Shown: one piece after another, positions 1 to 7,002 of the stretch | How positions within the stretch are numbered: the stretch's first letter is position 1 | Layout of the letters: each line of letters opens with the position of its first letter | Source of the DNA: Actinomycetota bacterium | Lineage (GTDB): Bacteria > Actinomycetota > CADDZG01 > WHSQ01 | DNA: 14,451 nucleotides | Direction of reading: 5' to 3' | Assembly (NCBI GenBank): GCA_019348445.1 | Contig: JAHWJK010000014.1 | Span: 1-14,451 of the forward strand | The notes under the pieces: model-generated | Database searches by the model: none | The model's input: the letters and a program-made list of their open reading frames with translations, nothing else | What the model was told of the DNA's origin: nothing | Made by a program: the position numbers and the translations under genes

Positions 1-385
1 AGAAGTGAGCGGAGTCTCCGCAGGCGCAACTGCCCTTCGCGTTCGGGTTGTTGATCGTGAAGCCCGACTGCTCGAGCGTGTCGAGGTAGTCGATCTCGGC
101 TCCGCGCAGGTACGGCGCGCTCATCTTGTCCATGCGGATCTCGACGCCGTGGATCGTCTCGGTGACATCTCCGTCGAGCTTGCGGTCGTCGAAGTACAGC
201 GCATAGCGCAGCCCCGCACAGCCGCCCGGCTGAACGGCGACTCGCAGCGCGTATTCCTTGCCCTCGTGCTCCTCGGGCGCCGCCGAGATCTCCCGGGTCA
301 GGAGCTCCTGAACCTTGCTCGCGGCCGTCTCCGACAGGCCCACGGTCTGGGTCTCGGTCGTCACGTTCTCGGCTGTGGTCGACAA
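1..385 (-). CDS. erpA: ErpA/HesB-type iron-sulfur cluster carrier (3' end cut by window)
   Basis: A-type carrier that receives iron-sulfur clusters and passes them to apo-enzymes in the cytoplasm. I read 128 residues from a TTG start at 385; the reading frame runs off base 1 with no stop, probably only a few residues short of the end. Three family cysteines are present: C56 in QPGGCAGLRY, and C120 and C122 in GSCACGDS near the C-terminus. The motifs MSAPYL and FTINNPNAKGSCACGDS closely recall mycobacterial Rv2204c. The TTG start is supported by a strong AAGGAGG ribosome-binding site (391-397) five bases upstream, and by the family domain beginning about 15 residues later. It lies downstream of a 61-residue membrane protein gene but has its own putative promoter and palindrome. 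KorB, KorA-FdxA and other Fe-S proteins in this window are possible clients; that link is inference. Confidence 0.93.
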   Translation of the reverse strand, partial: MSTTAENVTTETQTVGLSETAASKVQELLTREISAAPEEHEGKEYALRVAVQPGGCAGLRYALYFDDRKLDGDVTETIHGVEIRMDKMSAPYLRGAEIDYLDTLEQSGFTINNPNAKGSCACGDSAHF

Positions 386-403
386 AGGGTCCTCCTTATA
401 AGT

Positions 404-417
404 GCACCAGCTGGTGC
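404..417. promoter_or_regulatory. Perfect 14-bp palindrome in the erpA leader, candidate operator
   Basis: GCACCAGCTGGTGC is a perfect palindrome. It lies between the putative -10 box (427-432) and the ribosome-binding site (391-397) of erpA, so just after the predicted transcription start. That is a typical place for a repressor to bind. Fe-S genes are often controlled by dimeric regulators such as Rrf2-family proteins, but I cannot match the site to a known consensus. With no loop it is better read as a DNA site than as an RNA hairpin. Confidence 0.4.
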
Positions 418-426
418 GATCTTCCG

Positions 427-432
427 ATTATA
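427..432 (-). promoter_or_regulatory. Putative -10 box of the erpA promoter
   Basis: The minus strand reads TATAAT here, a perfect sigma-70-type -10 hexamer, seven bases after the stop of the upstream small gene. No good -35 hexamer is seen 16-18 bases upstream (GCGATT at 17). Transcription would begin near base 420, giving a leader of about 35 bases. Only the hexamer is seen; promoter activity is inferred. Confidence 0.45.
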
Positions 433-439
433 GGAAACG

Positions 440-625
440 TCAGTGGACTAATCGCCATTCCACTAACAAGAGGAGCCCCGCGGCGACTACGGCTCCGACC
501 GCCAGCGCTCGCGCCGATCGAGGCATCGGAGCGTCGAACAGCACCGGCCACAGCACGAGCAGGGCAAGCGAGGCCGCGCCGAGGATCGTCGCGGCGAGGA
601 TCGAGATGTGGAGAGCTTCGTGCAC
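440..625 (-). CDS. Small two-helix membrane protein, unknown function
   Basis: I do not recognise a family. The 61-residue product has two hydrophobic stretches, about residues 7-29 and 38-57, joined by a short loop with a proline and arginines, and ends in EWRLVH. This is a credible hairpin membrane protein. The GTG start at 625 lies three bases after the tldE stop at 629-631, which suggests translational coupling, because no clear Shine-Dalgarno sequence precedes it. It could be a chance hydrophobic frame in GC-rich DNA. Against that, it is on the coding strand, fills the gap between two real genes, and ends just before the erpA promoter. Confidence 0.5.
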   Translation of the reverse strand: MHEALHISILAATILGAASLALLVLWPVLFDAPMPRSARALAVGAVVAAGLLLLVEWRLVH

Positions 626-628
626 CGA

Positions 629-1999
629 TCAGTGCGATGTGGTCGACGCGAACGTGAACTCGCCGACGTGGAGAGCCGGCGCGACGGCCGATCCGAACGA
701 GCCATACTCGGGTGCGAACCCCGCGACGTCCGACCCGACGCCTCTGGTCGATGCCAGTGCGTCCAAAACGCTGTGGGCGAAGCGAAAGTTATGGACTGGT
801 TCTGCCACCTCTCCACTCCGGATCCGAAACGTGCCGTCACGTGTCATCCCCGTCAGCAGTGTGGTGGGTCGTTCCAGCACGTTCACGTAATGGAACCGAG
901 TGACTAGGAACCCGTCCGCGACCGACGAGATCATCTCCTCGACCTTCATAGTGCCGGGCTCAAGGACCGGATTCGACGCGTACGGTCCATATTCGCTCGA
1001 CCCGGAGTAGTGACCGGTCGGATCGACGTTCAACTTGCGAGCCGTGCGGAGATCGGTAACGGGTCCCTTCGCGACTCCACCCTCGATGACCGCAACCCGT
1101 TTCTTCGGAACGCCTTCTAGGTCGAAGCCGAGGCCAACCGACTCCGGATGGAAAACATCATCGGCGACCGTGACCCCATCGGCGGCGACTTTCTCTCCGG
1201 CACGCGAGGCGAGGAAGCTCTCGCCTTCGATCACCTGTTTCGCGCCCATCCCGACGTACGCAAGGTAGTCGAGCAACACTCCGACGGCAGCCGGCTCGAG
1301 GACCACTTCGTAGGTCCCCGGCTTGCCATCGCGCGCCCCGCGGCCGCGTTCGGCTTTCTCTGCCGCGCGTCTTGCCACGGCTTCCACGTCGACACGATCG
1401 AAGTCGTGCGACGACGCATCGCCCCAACCAGTCGATTCACCGTTGTCGACCAAACACGTCGTAACGCAGCGTGTGTATGCATCGAAGCAGTCGATGCCCA
1501 GAGATGACACGACGCCGTAGGCGTGGGCACTCGTCTCGAAGATCCCTGCAGCATTAGTCGCTTGCGACGCGGCGAGGATCTCGCGGACCTTCACCGCCCG
1601 ATCTGAAGGGGTCCGCACCGCGGTCGCTTCGTCCCACCGAAATACCGGATCTGCCTTTCCCACGTCCGACGGATCCGGGAGACCCGGGAATTCGGCATCG
1701 GGTCGCGACGCGCGTGCTGCCTCGATAGCGCGCTCGGCCGCACGCGCAAGGGAATCGGGCGTGAGTTGTGTCGTTGATGCCGTGGCGACTCGATCGCCGA
1801 CCACCACGCGGACGTAGGCGCGGGTTTCGTTACGGACGGTGTTCTGGATGATCTGCGACACCGCATATCTCGTCAGCCCGGTGGCAGACGCTGCGACCAC
1901 GACCTCTACGGCGTCGGCACCCGGAATCTCGAGCGCTTGCGCCGAGGCGCGCTTGACGTCCTCCTTCGTAACCGGAAGCCCGGCCCCCGGTTCGGTCAC
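629..1999 (-). CDS. tldE: TldE/PmbA-family subunit of the TldD-TldE metalloprotease
   Basis: Non-catalytic partner of TldD. In known TldD/TldE pairs the heterodimer degrades or trims unfolded and modified peptides in the cytoplasm. The 456-residue product is the usual family length. It has the N-terminal domain with VSQIIQNTVRNETRAYVRVVVGDR (residues 47-70; a key feature is the conserved strand after it). The C-terminal domain has LEPAAVGVLLDYL near 234-246, YASNPVLEPGT at 340-350 and the typical TGMTRDGTFRI at 383-393, then NFRFAHSVLDAL at 404-415. It lacks HExxxH, as expected of TldE. I chose the GTG at 1999 because its bases overlap the tldD stop by four (GTGA) and the family domain follows at once. 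The frame stays open to 3124, but that extension is antisense-free shadow of tldD in another frame. Confidence 0.93.
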   Translation of the reverse strand: MTEPGAGLPVTKEDVKRASAQALEIPGADAVEVVVAASATGLTRYAVSQIIQNTVRNETRAYVRVVVGDRVATASTTQLTPDSLARAAERAIEAARASRPDAEFPGLPDPSDVGKADPVFRWDEATAVRTPSDRAVKVREILAASQATNAAGIFETSAHAYGVVSSLGIDCFDAYTRCVTTCLVDNGESTGWGDASSHDFDRVDVEAVARRAAEKAERGRGARDGKPGTYEVVLEPAAVGVLLDYLAYVGMGAKQVIEGESFLASRAGEKVAADGVTVADDVFHPESVGLGFDLEGVPKKRVAVIEGGVAKGPVTDLRTARKLNVDPTGHYSGSSEYGPYASNPVLEPGTMKVEEMISSVADGFLVTRFHYVNVLERPTTLLTGMTRDGTFRIRSGEVAEPVHNFRFAHSVLDALASTRGVGSDVAGFAPEYGSFGSAVAPALHVGEFTFASTTSH

Positions 2000-3441
2000 T
2001 GCGCCACGCCGACCGTCACGTTGCGGAAGCGCGCCGGCGACGTCCCGTGTCCGACGCGCATGGTTTGCCCGGGCTGACCCTTCCCGCAGTTGGGTGTTCC
2101 CCAGACCTTCCATGCTTCCGGGCCGGCCACGGCGTCGCAGGAACCCCAGAACTCGGGAGTTATCCCCGTGTAGCGCGGATCTTTCAGCATGCGACCGAGC
2201 TTCCCGTCTTTGATCTCCCAGGCGATCTCGCACCCGAACTGGAAGTTCTTCCGCTTGTCGTCGATGGACCATGACTTGTTCGTCGCCATGTAGATGCCGT
2301 CGTCGACGTCGGAGATCAGGTCGTCGAGTGAACCCGCTCCCGGAAGCAAGTTGATGTTCGTCATGCGGATCAGGGGGAAGTTCTCCCACCCCTCGGCGCG
2401 CATCGTGCCGTTGGACCGCGACGCGCCCACCGCGGCGGCGGTCTCTCGCGAGGTCTGGAACCCCACGAGGATGCCGTTGCGGATGAGCTCGACCCGTTGC
2501 GCCTCGACGCCCTCGTCGTCGTAACCGAACGACCCGATGCCTCCCGCGATGGTTGCGTCGGCCGTGATGTTGACGTGCTCCGATCCGTAGCGCAGGTCGC
2601 CCGCGTCGCGGATCCCCACGAACGACGTTCCGGCGAAAGCCGCTTCCATCCCGAGCACACGGTCGAGCTCGGTTGGGTGACCCACCGATTCGTGCACCTG
2701 CAACATCACTTGGTGTCCGTCGAGGACCAACGTCGTGGTTGTGGACGGACACGACGGCGCGCTCAGCAGGGCGACGGCTTCCTCGGCCGTGCGCTGTGCG
2801 TTTCCGGGGAGGTCCATCTCCTCGATCAGCTCGTATCCCGCCGACGCGAAGTGTCCTCGGAACGAACCGGGATACGACCTCGTCTGCACCTCGGTTCCGT
2901 CGACGGCCAGGGCTTCCAATCCACCCGCCGTGTGAACGATGTCTTGCGCGATGTCGGCGCCGTCGGAGGACACGAACCAGGACTCCTGGCGGAGGAGGTC
3001 CATGGTGCCTCGTGCAACCCGGATGCCCGGAACGTTCGACATCTGCTCCGTCGCAGAAAGGAGCAACCCCACTTTGTCCTCGAGAGCGACGGAGAACGGG
3101 TCTTTCTCGAACGGAGACCGCCACGTCGCGATATGCGGTGGCTCCTCGACCAACTCGACGGGCCTGGCGATCGCGGTCGCACTCGCCCGCGCTACTTCGA
3201 GGGCCGTTGCGGCTATGCGATCGGGTTCACGGTCATCGAGCCGTGCCGAGCATGCGAAGCCCCACGCGCCGTCGACCAGGACGCGAACGCCGAAACCCGA
3301 CGAGTGGACCCGGTCGAGGGCTTCGACGGTGTCGTCCCGAACTGACAGCGCTTCGCTGGCGGTGTCCACCCCGCGCACGTCCGCGTACGACGCACCCCCG
3401 GCAACCGCCGAATCGAGAGCCTTGATGACGAGGTCTTTCAC
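1996..3441 (-). CDS. tldD: TldD-family zinc metalloprotease, catalytic subunit
   Basis: Catalytic half of the TldD/TldE protease; relatives mature microcin B17 and degrade CcdA in enterobacteria. The product has 481 residues, normal for the family. The zinc motif HExxxH is intact: H250, E251 and H255 in QVHESVGHPTELDR. The third ligand is C452 in GTPNCGKGQPGQ, matching the Cys near 454 of E. coli TldD. Other family blocks are DDEGVEAQRVELIRNG at 308-323 and SPARFRNVTVGVA at the end. The GTG start at 3441 gives the normal N-terminus (ALDSAVAGGASYADVR). No Shine-Dalgarno is visible, and the first base of the start codon falls in a 9-bp GC stem-loop (3441-3471). It overlaps tldE by four bases and follows the copper-protein gene by 38 bases, so the three may share a transcript. 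Confidence 0.95.
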   Translation of the reverse strand: MKDLVIKALDSAVAGGASYADVRGVDTASEALSVRDDTVEALDRVHSSGFGVRVLVDGAWGFACSARLDDREPDRIAATALEVARASATAIARPVELVEEPPHIATWRSPFEKDPFSVALEDKVGLLLSATEQMSNVPGIRVARGTMDLLRQESWFVSSDGADIAQDIVHTAGGLEALAVDGTEVQTRSYPGSFRGHFASAGYELIEEMDLPGNAQRTAEEAVALLSAPSCPSTTTTLVLDGHQVMLQVHESVGHPTELDRVLGMEAAFAGTSFVGIRDAGDLRYGSEHVNITADATIAGGIGSFGYDDEGVEAQRVELIRNGILVGFQTSRETAAAVGASRSNGTMRAEGWENFPLIRMTNINLLPGAGSLDDLISDVDDGIYMATNKSWSIDDKRKNFQFGCEIAWEIKDGKLGRMLKDPRYTGITPEFWGSCDAVAGPEAWKVWGTPNCGKGQPGQTMRVGHGTSPARFRNVTVGVAQ

Positions 3442-3471
3442 GGGGGCCGAGGTTAACCGTCCCGGCCCCCG
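3441..3471 (-). promoter_or_regulatory. GC-only 9-bp stem-loop at the tldD start
   Basis: CGGGGGCCG (3441-3449 on the plus strand) and CGGCCCCCG (3463-3471) are perfect inverted repeats around a 13-base loop that itself holds the palindrome GGTTAACC. The stem covers the gap between the copper-protein gene and tldD and includes the first base of the tldD GTG. There is no T-tract, so a classical terminator is unlikely. It could hold back tldD translation or stabilise the upstream mRNA end. Confidence 0.45.
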
Positions 3472-3479
3472 CTACGGCC

Positions 3480-5186
3480 TCACTTCACATAGAAGCTTCC
3501 GCGCATCCACGCGTGGAGGCGGCAGTAGTACGAGTAGTAGCCCTTGTCGAGTTTCGACGTATCCAGCTCGTAGCGCGGTTCGTCGTTCGCGCTGACGTAC
3601 GTCTCTTGGTACATGTAGCCGATCGCGCCCGACTCGATCACCCCGTCGGCGAACGGGTAGTTCACGGTGTACGGGCCGTTGCAAGGCGCCTTGCACGACG
3701 TGACGCTGTGGCGGACCGCACCGGCTGCGTAATCCTCGTTGATGAAAGTCAGCGTCTCGCCTTTCCGGACGACCGGCGGCCCGAAAGGCGTCCCTTCCTG
3801 TCCGAGGTTCCCGGGCCAATAGCCGTGGCCGGCGATGTGAACGACGTTCGTCTCGGGCCCCGGCTTCGGAAGGGGGCCGGGCTTGTTGCATTTCGTGCAG
3901 GTCGGCATCGGGTGATGGCTTTGCCACTTCTGGTTCGGGATCGTGCGTGCGATCTCGTCCCTCGATGCATTCGGGTCGTTCAGGAGCTCCGCCTTGCACG
4001 CCTCGGCGCGACCCGTCTTCTCCGAGGTGTCGATGTACATCCCGAAGTAGCTCATCGCATCGGGGTACGCATAGGGACGTGCGTCGTAGACCCCGTTTAG
4101 CACGAGGCGATCACCCTTACGGACGTGTAGACGCCATCCCGGTTGCGCGAGACCCATCTGGAACTCTTCGGACGGGAACACACCTCCGCGCGTGATCGTG
4201 CGGCTGTATGCAGCCGTCGTTCCCGGGAACCGGTCGCCGTCTTCGGGACACGGATCGTTCTTGCGGCCCATGTTCGACAGGACGACGCCTTTCGATCCGG
4301 GATGAGCGTGGCCTGCACCGATCACGACGGTTCCGTTCCACGGAACCTTCCACACTTGCCCGACACCGGGAACGACCTTGCACGATGGGGTCGGGTTGCA
4401 GTAGTTGGAATGGGGGCCGATGTTCTTCTTCGTCGTCGACATCGGGTAATCGAAGATGTCGCCCGTACGCGGGACGTTGAACGTCGAGCCGATCAGAACC
4501 GGCTTGAGGTTGTGGTAGTCGCGCCCGGTCTCTTTTTCGATCTGGTCGTGCGTTCCGTAGACGAACTGGATGCGCACCCTGATGTACACGACGTGCGGCT
4601 GCGCGGTCTTGTTGTGCAGCATCGAAAGGAACGACAGTCGGTCGCCACGGCCGACCTTGATGCCATAACGAAGCCCCTTGTCGTAGTCGGGATGCATCCG
4701 CGCCGACGGATTGATGCTTCCTTGCGTCCGCTCTTCACCGGTTCCGTAGAACCAGCGGTGGCCTCCGTGTGAGTCCGGATCGAGCCAGAACCAATGCGCG
4801 TGATGGATGTGGATGTCGTGCGACGACGCCTGGGTGCCGTCCGGATAAACCACCTGCGGGATGAACCCGACCGCGTAACCGTCGGCTCCCGCGATCTCGG
4901 CATCGATGCGCGTCAGATCGGAACCCGGGTGGATCGTGTACGGACCGTAATCGAGGGTGATCCACTTCTGCGTCCCCGGCTCACGCGGTATCCATGCCTT
5001 CGCGCGATTCGCCGGGCTCGGCGGGTCTTGGAGGAAGCGGAGGTCGTCGGGAGCATCGGCGCCCGCGAAACCGCCCATGCCGTCGAGCGTCACGAGCTGC
5101 TGTGCGGGCTCGCCTTGGGCGAGCGCCGGGAGCATCGTGACGGCAGCCATCAGCCCGGCAAACAGAGAGAGGAATAGTCGTCGCAT
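3480..5186 (-). CDS. Secreted copper protein: PHM-like two-copper fold plus C-terminal type-1 copper domain
   Basis: The product has 568 residues. It begins with a signal peptide (MRR, then a hydrophobic core to about residue 20, cleavage likely after ALA near 23), so it acts outside the membrane. By eye the first two-thirds carries the ligand pattern of peptidylglycine alpha-hydroxylating monooxygenase: H128-H129 in HIHHAHWFW, H191 in FLSMLHN, H293-x-H295 in GAGHAHPGSKGVVLSN, and M378 in YPDAMSYFGMYI. Residues 448-568 form a cupredoxin domain with a complete type-1 site: H493, then C555, H558 and M561 in YYCRLHAWM (C-x2-H-x2-M, the amicyanin spacing). A C-x2-C pair (430, 433) lies in the linker. 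The ATG at 5186 follows an AAGGGGG-type ribosome-binding site and starts the signal peptide directly; an in-frame GTG at 5276 is less likely. Substrate unknown; an oxidase, monooxygenase or copper store are all possible. The plant SURNod19 family is an alternative relative. Confidence 0.8.
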   Translation of the reverse strand: MRRLFLSLFAGLMAAVTMLPALAQGEPAQQLVTLDGMGGFAGADAPDDLRFLQDPPSPANRAKAWIPREPGTQKWITLDYGPYTIHPGSDLTRIDAEIAGADGYAVGFIPQVVYPDGTQASSHDIHIHHAHWFWLDPDSHGGHRWFYGTGEERTQGSINPSARMHPDYDKGLRYGIKVGRGDRLSFLSMLHNKTAQPHVVYIRVRIQFVYGTHDQIEKETGRDYHNLKPVLIGSTFNVPRTGDIFDYPMSTTKKNIGPHSNYCNPTPSCKVVPGVGQVWKVPWNGTVVIGAGHAHPGSKGVVLSNMGRKNDPCPEDGDRFPGTTAAYSRTITRGGVFPSEEFQMGLAQPGWRLHVRKGDRLVLNGVYDARPYAYPDAMSYFGMYIDTSEKTGRAEACKAELLNDPNASRDEIARTIPNQKWQSHHPMPTCTKCNKPGPLPKPGPETNVVHIAGHGYWPGNLGQEGTPFGPPVVRKGETLTFINEDYAAGAVRHSVTSCKAPCNGPYTVNYPFADGVIESGAIGYMYQETYVSANDEPRYELDTSKLDKGYYSYYCRLHAWMRGSFYVK

Positions 5187-5197
5187 GTCGCCCCCTT

Positions 5198-5220
5198 GGA
5201 GGTGCCTCCCACGAACGTGG
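5198..5220. promoter_or_regulatory. Two abutting small inverted repeats upstream of the copper-protein gene
   Basis: GGAGG-TG-CCTCC (5198-5209) is followed at once by CCACG-AA-CGTGG (5209-5220). Both lie 12-34 bases upstream of the ATG of the copper-protein gene. They could be a regulator site or fold in the mRNA leader near the ribosome-binding site. The arms are only five bases, so chance is a real possibility. Confidence 0.25.
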
Positions 5221-5307
5221 TCTGCCCGGGACTTCGCTCCGGAACCGGGCGATTCCTCCCACAGCGGACCAACCACTTCCGGTTTACCCGCCCGGCGAGG
5301 GGACTAA

Positions 5308-6927
5308 TCAGGCCAGGTTCGACGACCTCGGATACGCGATGGCGGGGTCGGTGATCACGTTCACGAGGGTCGGCTCCCCCGAGTCGAACGCCCGTTTCAA
5401 GGCAGGGCTTAGGTCGTCGGGATCGGTGACGAGCTCGCCGCGGCCCCCGAACGCTTCCATCATCTGGTCGTAGCGCAGCTCCGGCTGGAGGTCCGCCGCG
5501 ACGTCGTAGCCGTAAAGCGCTCTCATCGGGTGCTTCTCGAGCCCCCAGATGCCGTTGTTGCCGACGACGGCTACGACCGGAAGCTTGTGCCGCACGAAGC
5601 TCTCGAGCTCTCCCGCCGAGAATCCGACGGCCCCGTCGCCGTAGAGGATCACGACCTGTCGACCCGGATGCGCCAACCGCGCCGCCAGCGCGTAGCCCGG
5701 CCCCACGCCGAGACATCCGAACGGGCCCGGATCGAGCCAGCAACCACCTTCGTAAGAAGGAACCTCGCGGCCCGCATACGAGACGAAGTCGCCGCCGTCA
5801 CAGACGACGACCGCGTCGCGCTCCAGCAACGGAACCAGATCGCCGTAGACGCGCATCGGGTGGATCGGGGTTTGTGACGAACGCAGCTCTGCCTGAGCGG
5901 CGTCGCGTTTGTCATCCTCGACTTGTCGTAGCGACTCGATCCACGCTTTCGTATCGGGCGGGCTCTGGATGTCGTCCGCGATCGCGGCAAGCGTCACGTT
6001 CAAGGGAGCATCCTCGGAGGCGGCGAGTTCGACATGTTGCGCGATCGGGTTGTTCAGATGCACGACCTTCGCGGTCCCGAATTGCCCGAAGCCGAGACGG
6101 AAGTCGAGCGGCGTTCCCGCAACGATCACGAGATCCGCGTTCTTGAACGCGGTCGACCGCGCCCGCGAGAACGCAAGCCGGTGATCCGCCGGGATGCACC
6201 CGCGCCCCTGTCCGTTCGTGAACACCGGGATCTCGGCGGCTTCGACGAGGCGGAGGAGGTCGTCTTCGGCGCGATCGAGCCACACGTTCGAACCGGCCAC
6301 GATCACGGGCCGTTCCGAGCTTTCGATCAGCTCCTGCACGGTCGGTTGGGTTGCGCTCGCCTCGCGTGCACCCGGTCCGACGACGTTGAAAGATCCCTCA
6401 GCCGGCGGCACTTCGATGTCGGCGTTGTTGAACAGCACGTCGAGGGGGAAGTCGAGGAAGCGGGGGCCGCGCGGTGGTTTCAAGGCTTCTAGAGCCGCGG
6501 CAACGACTTCGGTCGCGATCGCGGCCGTGTCCGTGACGGTTCGGGCCGGTGCGAGCGGGTCGACGAACGGCACGTGATCGAGCTCCTGCAGTGACCCCTG
6601 CCCCCATCTGAACGCGGGGGCGCGCCCGCCGAGGACCAGGACCGGCGCGGCGTTGAACATCGCCTGTGCTATCGGGCTCATCGAGTTCGTAACGCCGGGA
6701 CCGGCCGTCACTGCGGCGACACCGAGCGACCGTGTCAAGCGCGCCCAGGCTTCCGCGGCGAACACCGCGTTCTGCTCGTGACGGACGTCGACGATGCGGA
6801 TGTCGTCCTGCTTACAGCCGTCGAAGATCGGAAAGATATGACCGCCGCTGAGCGTGAACAGGTGGTCCACGCCGAACGCCTTGAGCGCGTGCGTGACCGC
6901 GAGCCCACCATGTCCCTGTTCGGCCAT
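5308..6927 (-). CDS. ilvG: IlvG-like thiamine diphosphate enzyme (acetolactate synthase large-subunit family)
   Basis: Cytoplasmic enzyme that by family would act on pyruvate or a related 2-oxoacid or acyl-CoA through thiamine diphosphate. The 539-residue product has three domains. The N-terminal pyrimidine-binding domain holds the catalytic glutamate E51 in RHEQNAVFAAEAW. The central domain spans about 195-325. The C-terminal cofactor domain has GDGA at 430-433 and NNGIWG at 457-462, the family GDG-to-NN motif. Long stretches, including FTLSGGH, GCWLDPGPFGCLG and the terminal AYPRSSNLA, closely recall mycobacterial Rv1820 (IlvG). No acetolactate synthase small subunit is nearby, so branched-chain amino acid synthesis is not assured; 2-hydroxyacyl-CoA or oxalyl-CoA lyases are related alternatives. 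I prefer the ATG at 6927 because it matches the family N-terminus; a GTG at 6981 would add 18 unconserved residues and start inside a hairpin region. It follows the 99-residue gene by 75 bases. Confidence 0.9.
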   Translation of the reverse strand: MAEQGHGGLAVTHALKAFGVDHLFTLSGGHIFPIFDGCKQDDIRIVDVRHEQNAVFAAEAWARLTRSLGVAAVTAGPGVTNSMSPIAQAMFNAAPVLVLGGRAPAFRWGQGSLQELDHVPFVDPLAPARTVTDTAAIATEVVAAALEALKPPRGPRFLDFPLDVLFNNADIEVPPAEGSFNVVGPGAREASATQPTVQELIESSERPVIVAGSNVWLDRAEDDLLRLVEAAEIPVFTNGQGRGCIPADHRLAFSRARSTAFKNADLVIVAGTPLDFRLGFGQFGTAKVVHLNNPIAQHVELAASEDAPLNVTLAAIADDIQSPPDTKAWIESLRQVEDDKRDAAQAELRSSQTPIHPMRVYGDLVPLLERDAVVVCDGGDFVSYAGREVPSYEGGCWLDPGPFGCLGVGPGYALAARLAHPGRQVVILYGDGAVGFSAGELESFVRHKLPVVAVVGNNGIWGLEKHPMRALYGYDVAADLQPELRYDQMMEAFGGRGELVTDPDDLSPALKRAFDSGEPTLVNVITDPAIAYPRSSNLA

Positions 6928-6964
6928 GCGCGGGAGCCTATTCCGTCCGCTTTCTTCTGTAAGT

Positions 6965-6986
6965 CGCCCCGTGGGGCGCACGCCCC
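6965..6986. repeat. Three alternating GC blocks able to form two exclusive hairpins
   Basis: On the plus strand CGCCCC (6965-6970), GGGGCG (6973-6978) and CGCCCC (6981-6986) are separated by two bases each. The middle block can pair with either neighbour but not both. A further GCACG/CGTGC pair (6978-6990) overlaps the last block. The element lies between the 99-residue gene and ilvG, about 38-60 bases before the ilvG ATG. It may be a weak terminator, an mRNA end or a leader switch. No T-tract follows. Confidence 0.4.
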
Positions 6987-7002
6987 GTGCAGATTAGTTC
7001 GG

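Noticed and set aside
442..464. Inverted repeat AGTGGA/TCCACT at the end of the 61-residue gene
   Set aside because: Only six bases per arm with an 11-base loop and no T-tract; chance is a sufficient explanation.
629..3124. An 831-residue open frame ending in tldE
   Set aside because: Its first 375 codons run through tldD in another frame and give an Arg-rich, unconserved sequence. The GTG at 1999 overlapping the tldD stop is the true tldE start.
2497..3345. A 282-residue plus-strand open frame
   Set aside because: It is antisense to tldD and has the composition of a GC-rich shadow frame.
3884..3901. The CTKC motif in the copper protein as a c-type heme site
   Set aside because: The heme motif needs CxxCH; here Asn follows the second Cys. 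A disulfide or metal-binding pair is more likely.
5187..5276. A 30-residue N-terminal extension of the copper protein from a GTG at 5276
   Set aside because: The signal peptide begins at the ATG at 5186 with a ribosome-binding site just before it; the extension would bury the signal peptide.
6928..6981. A GTG start for ilvG at 6981
   Set aside because: It lies within the three-block GC repeat, and the added 18 residues have no counterpart in the remembered mycobacterial IlvG.
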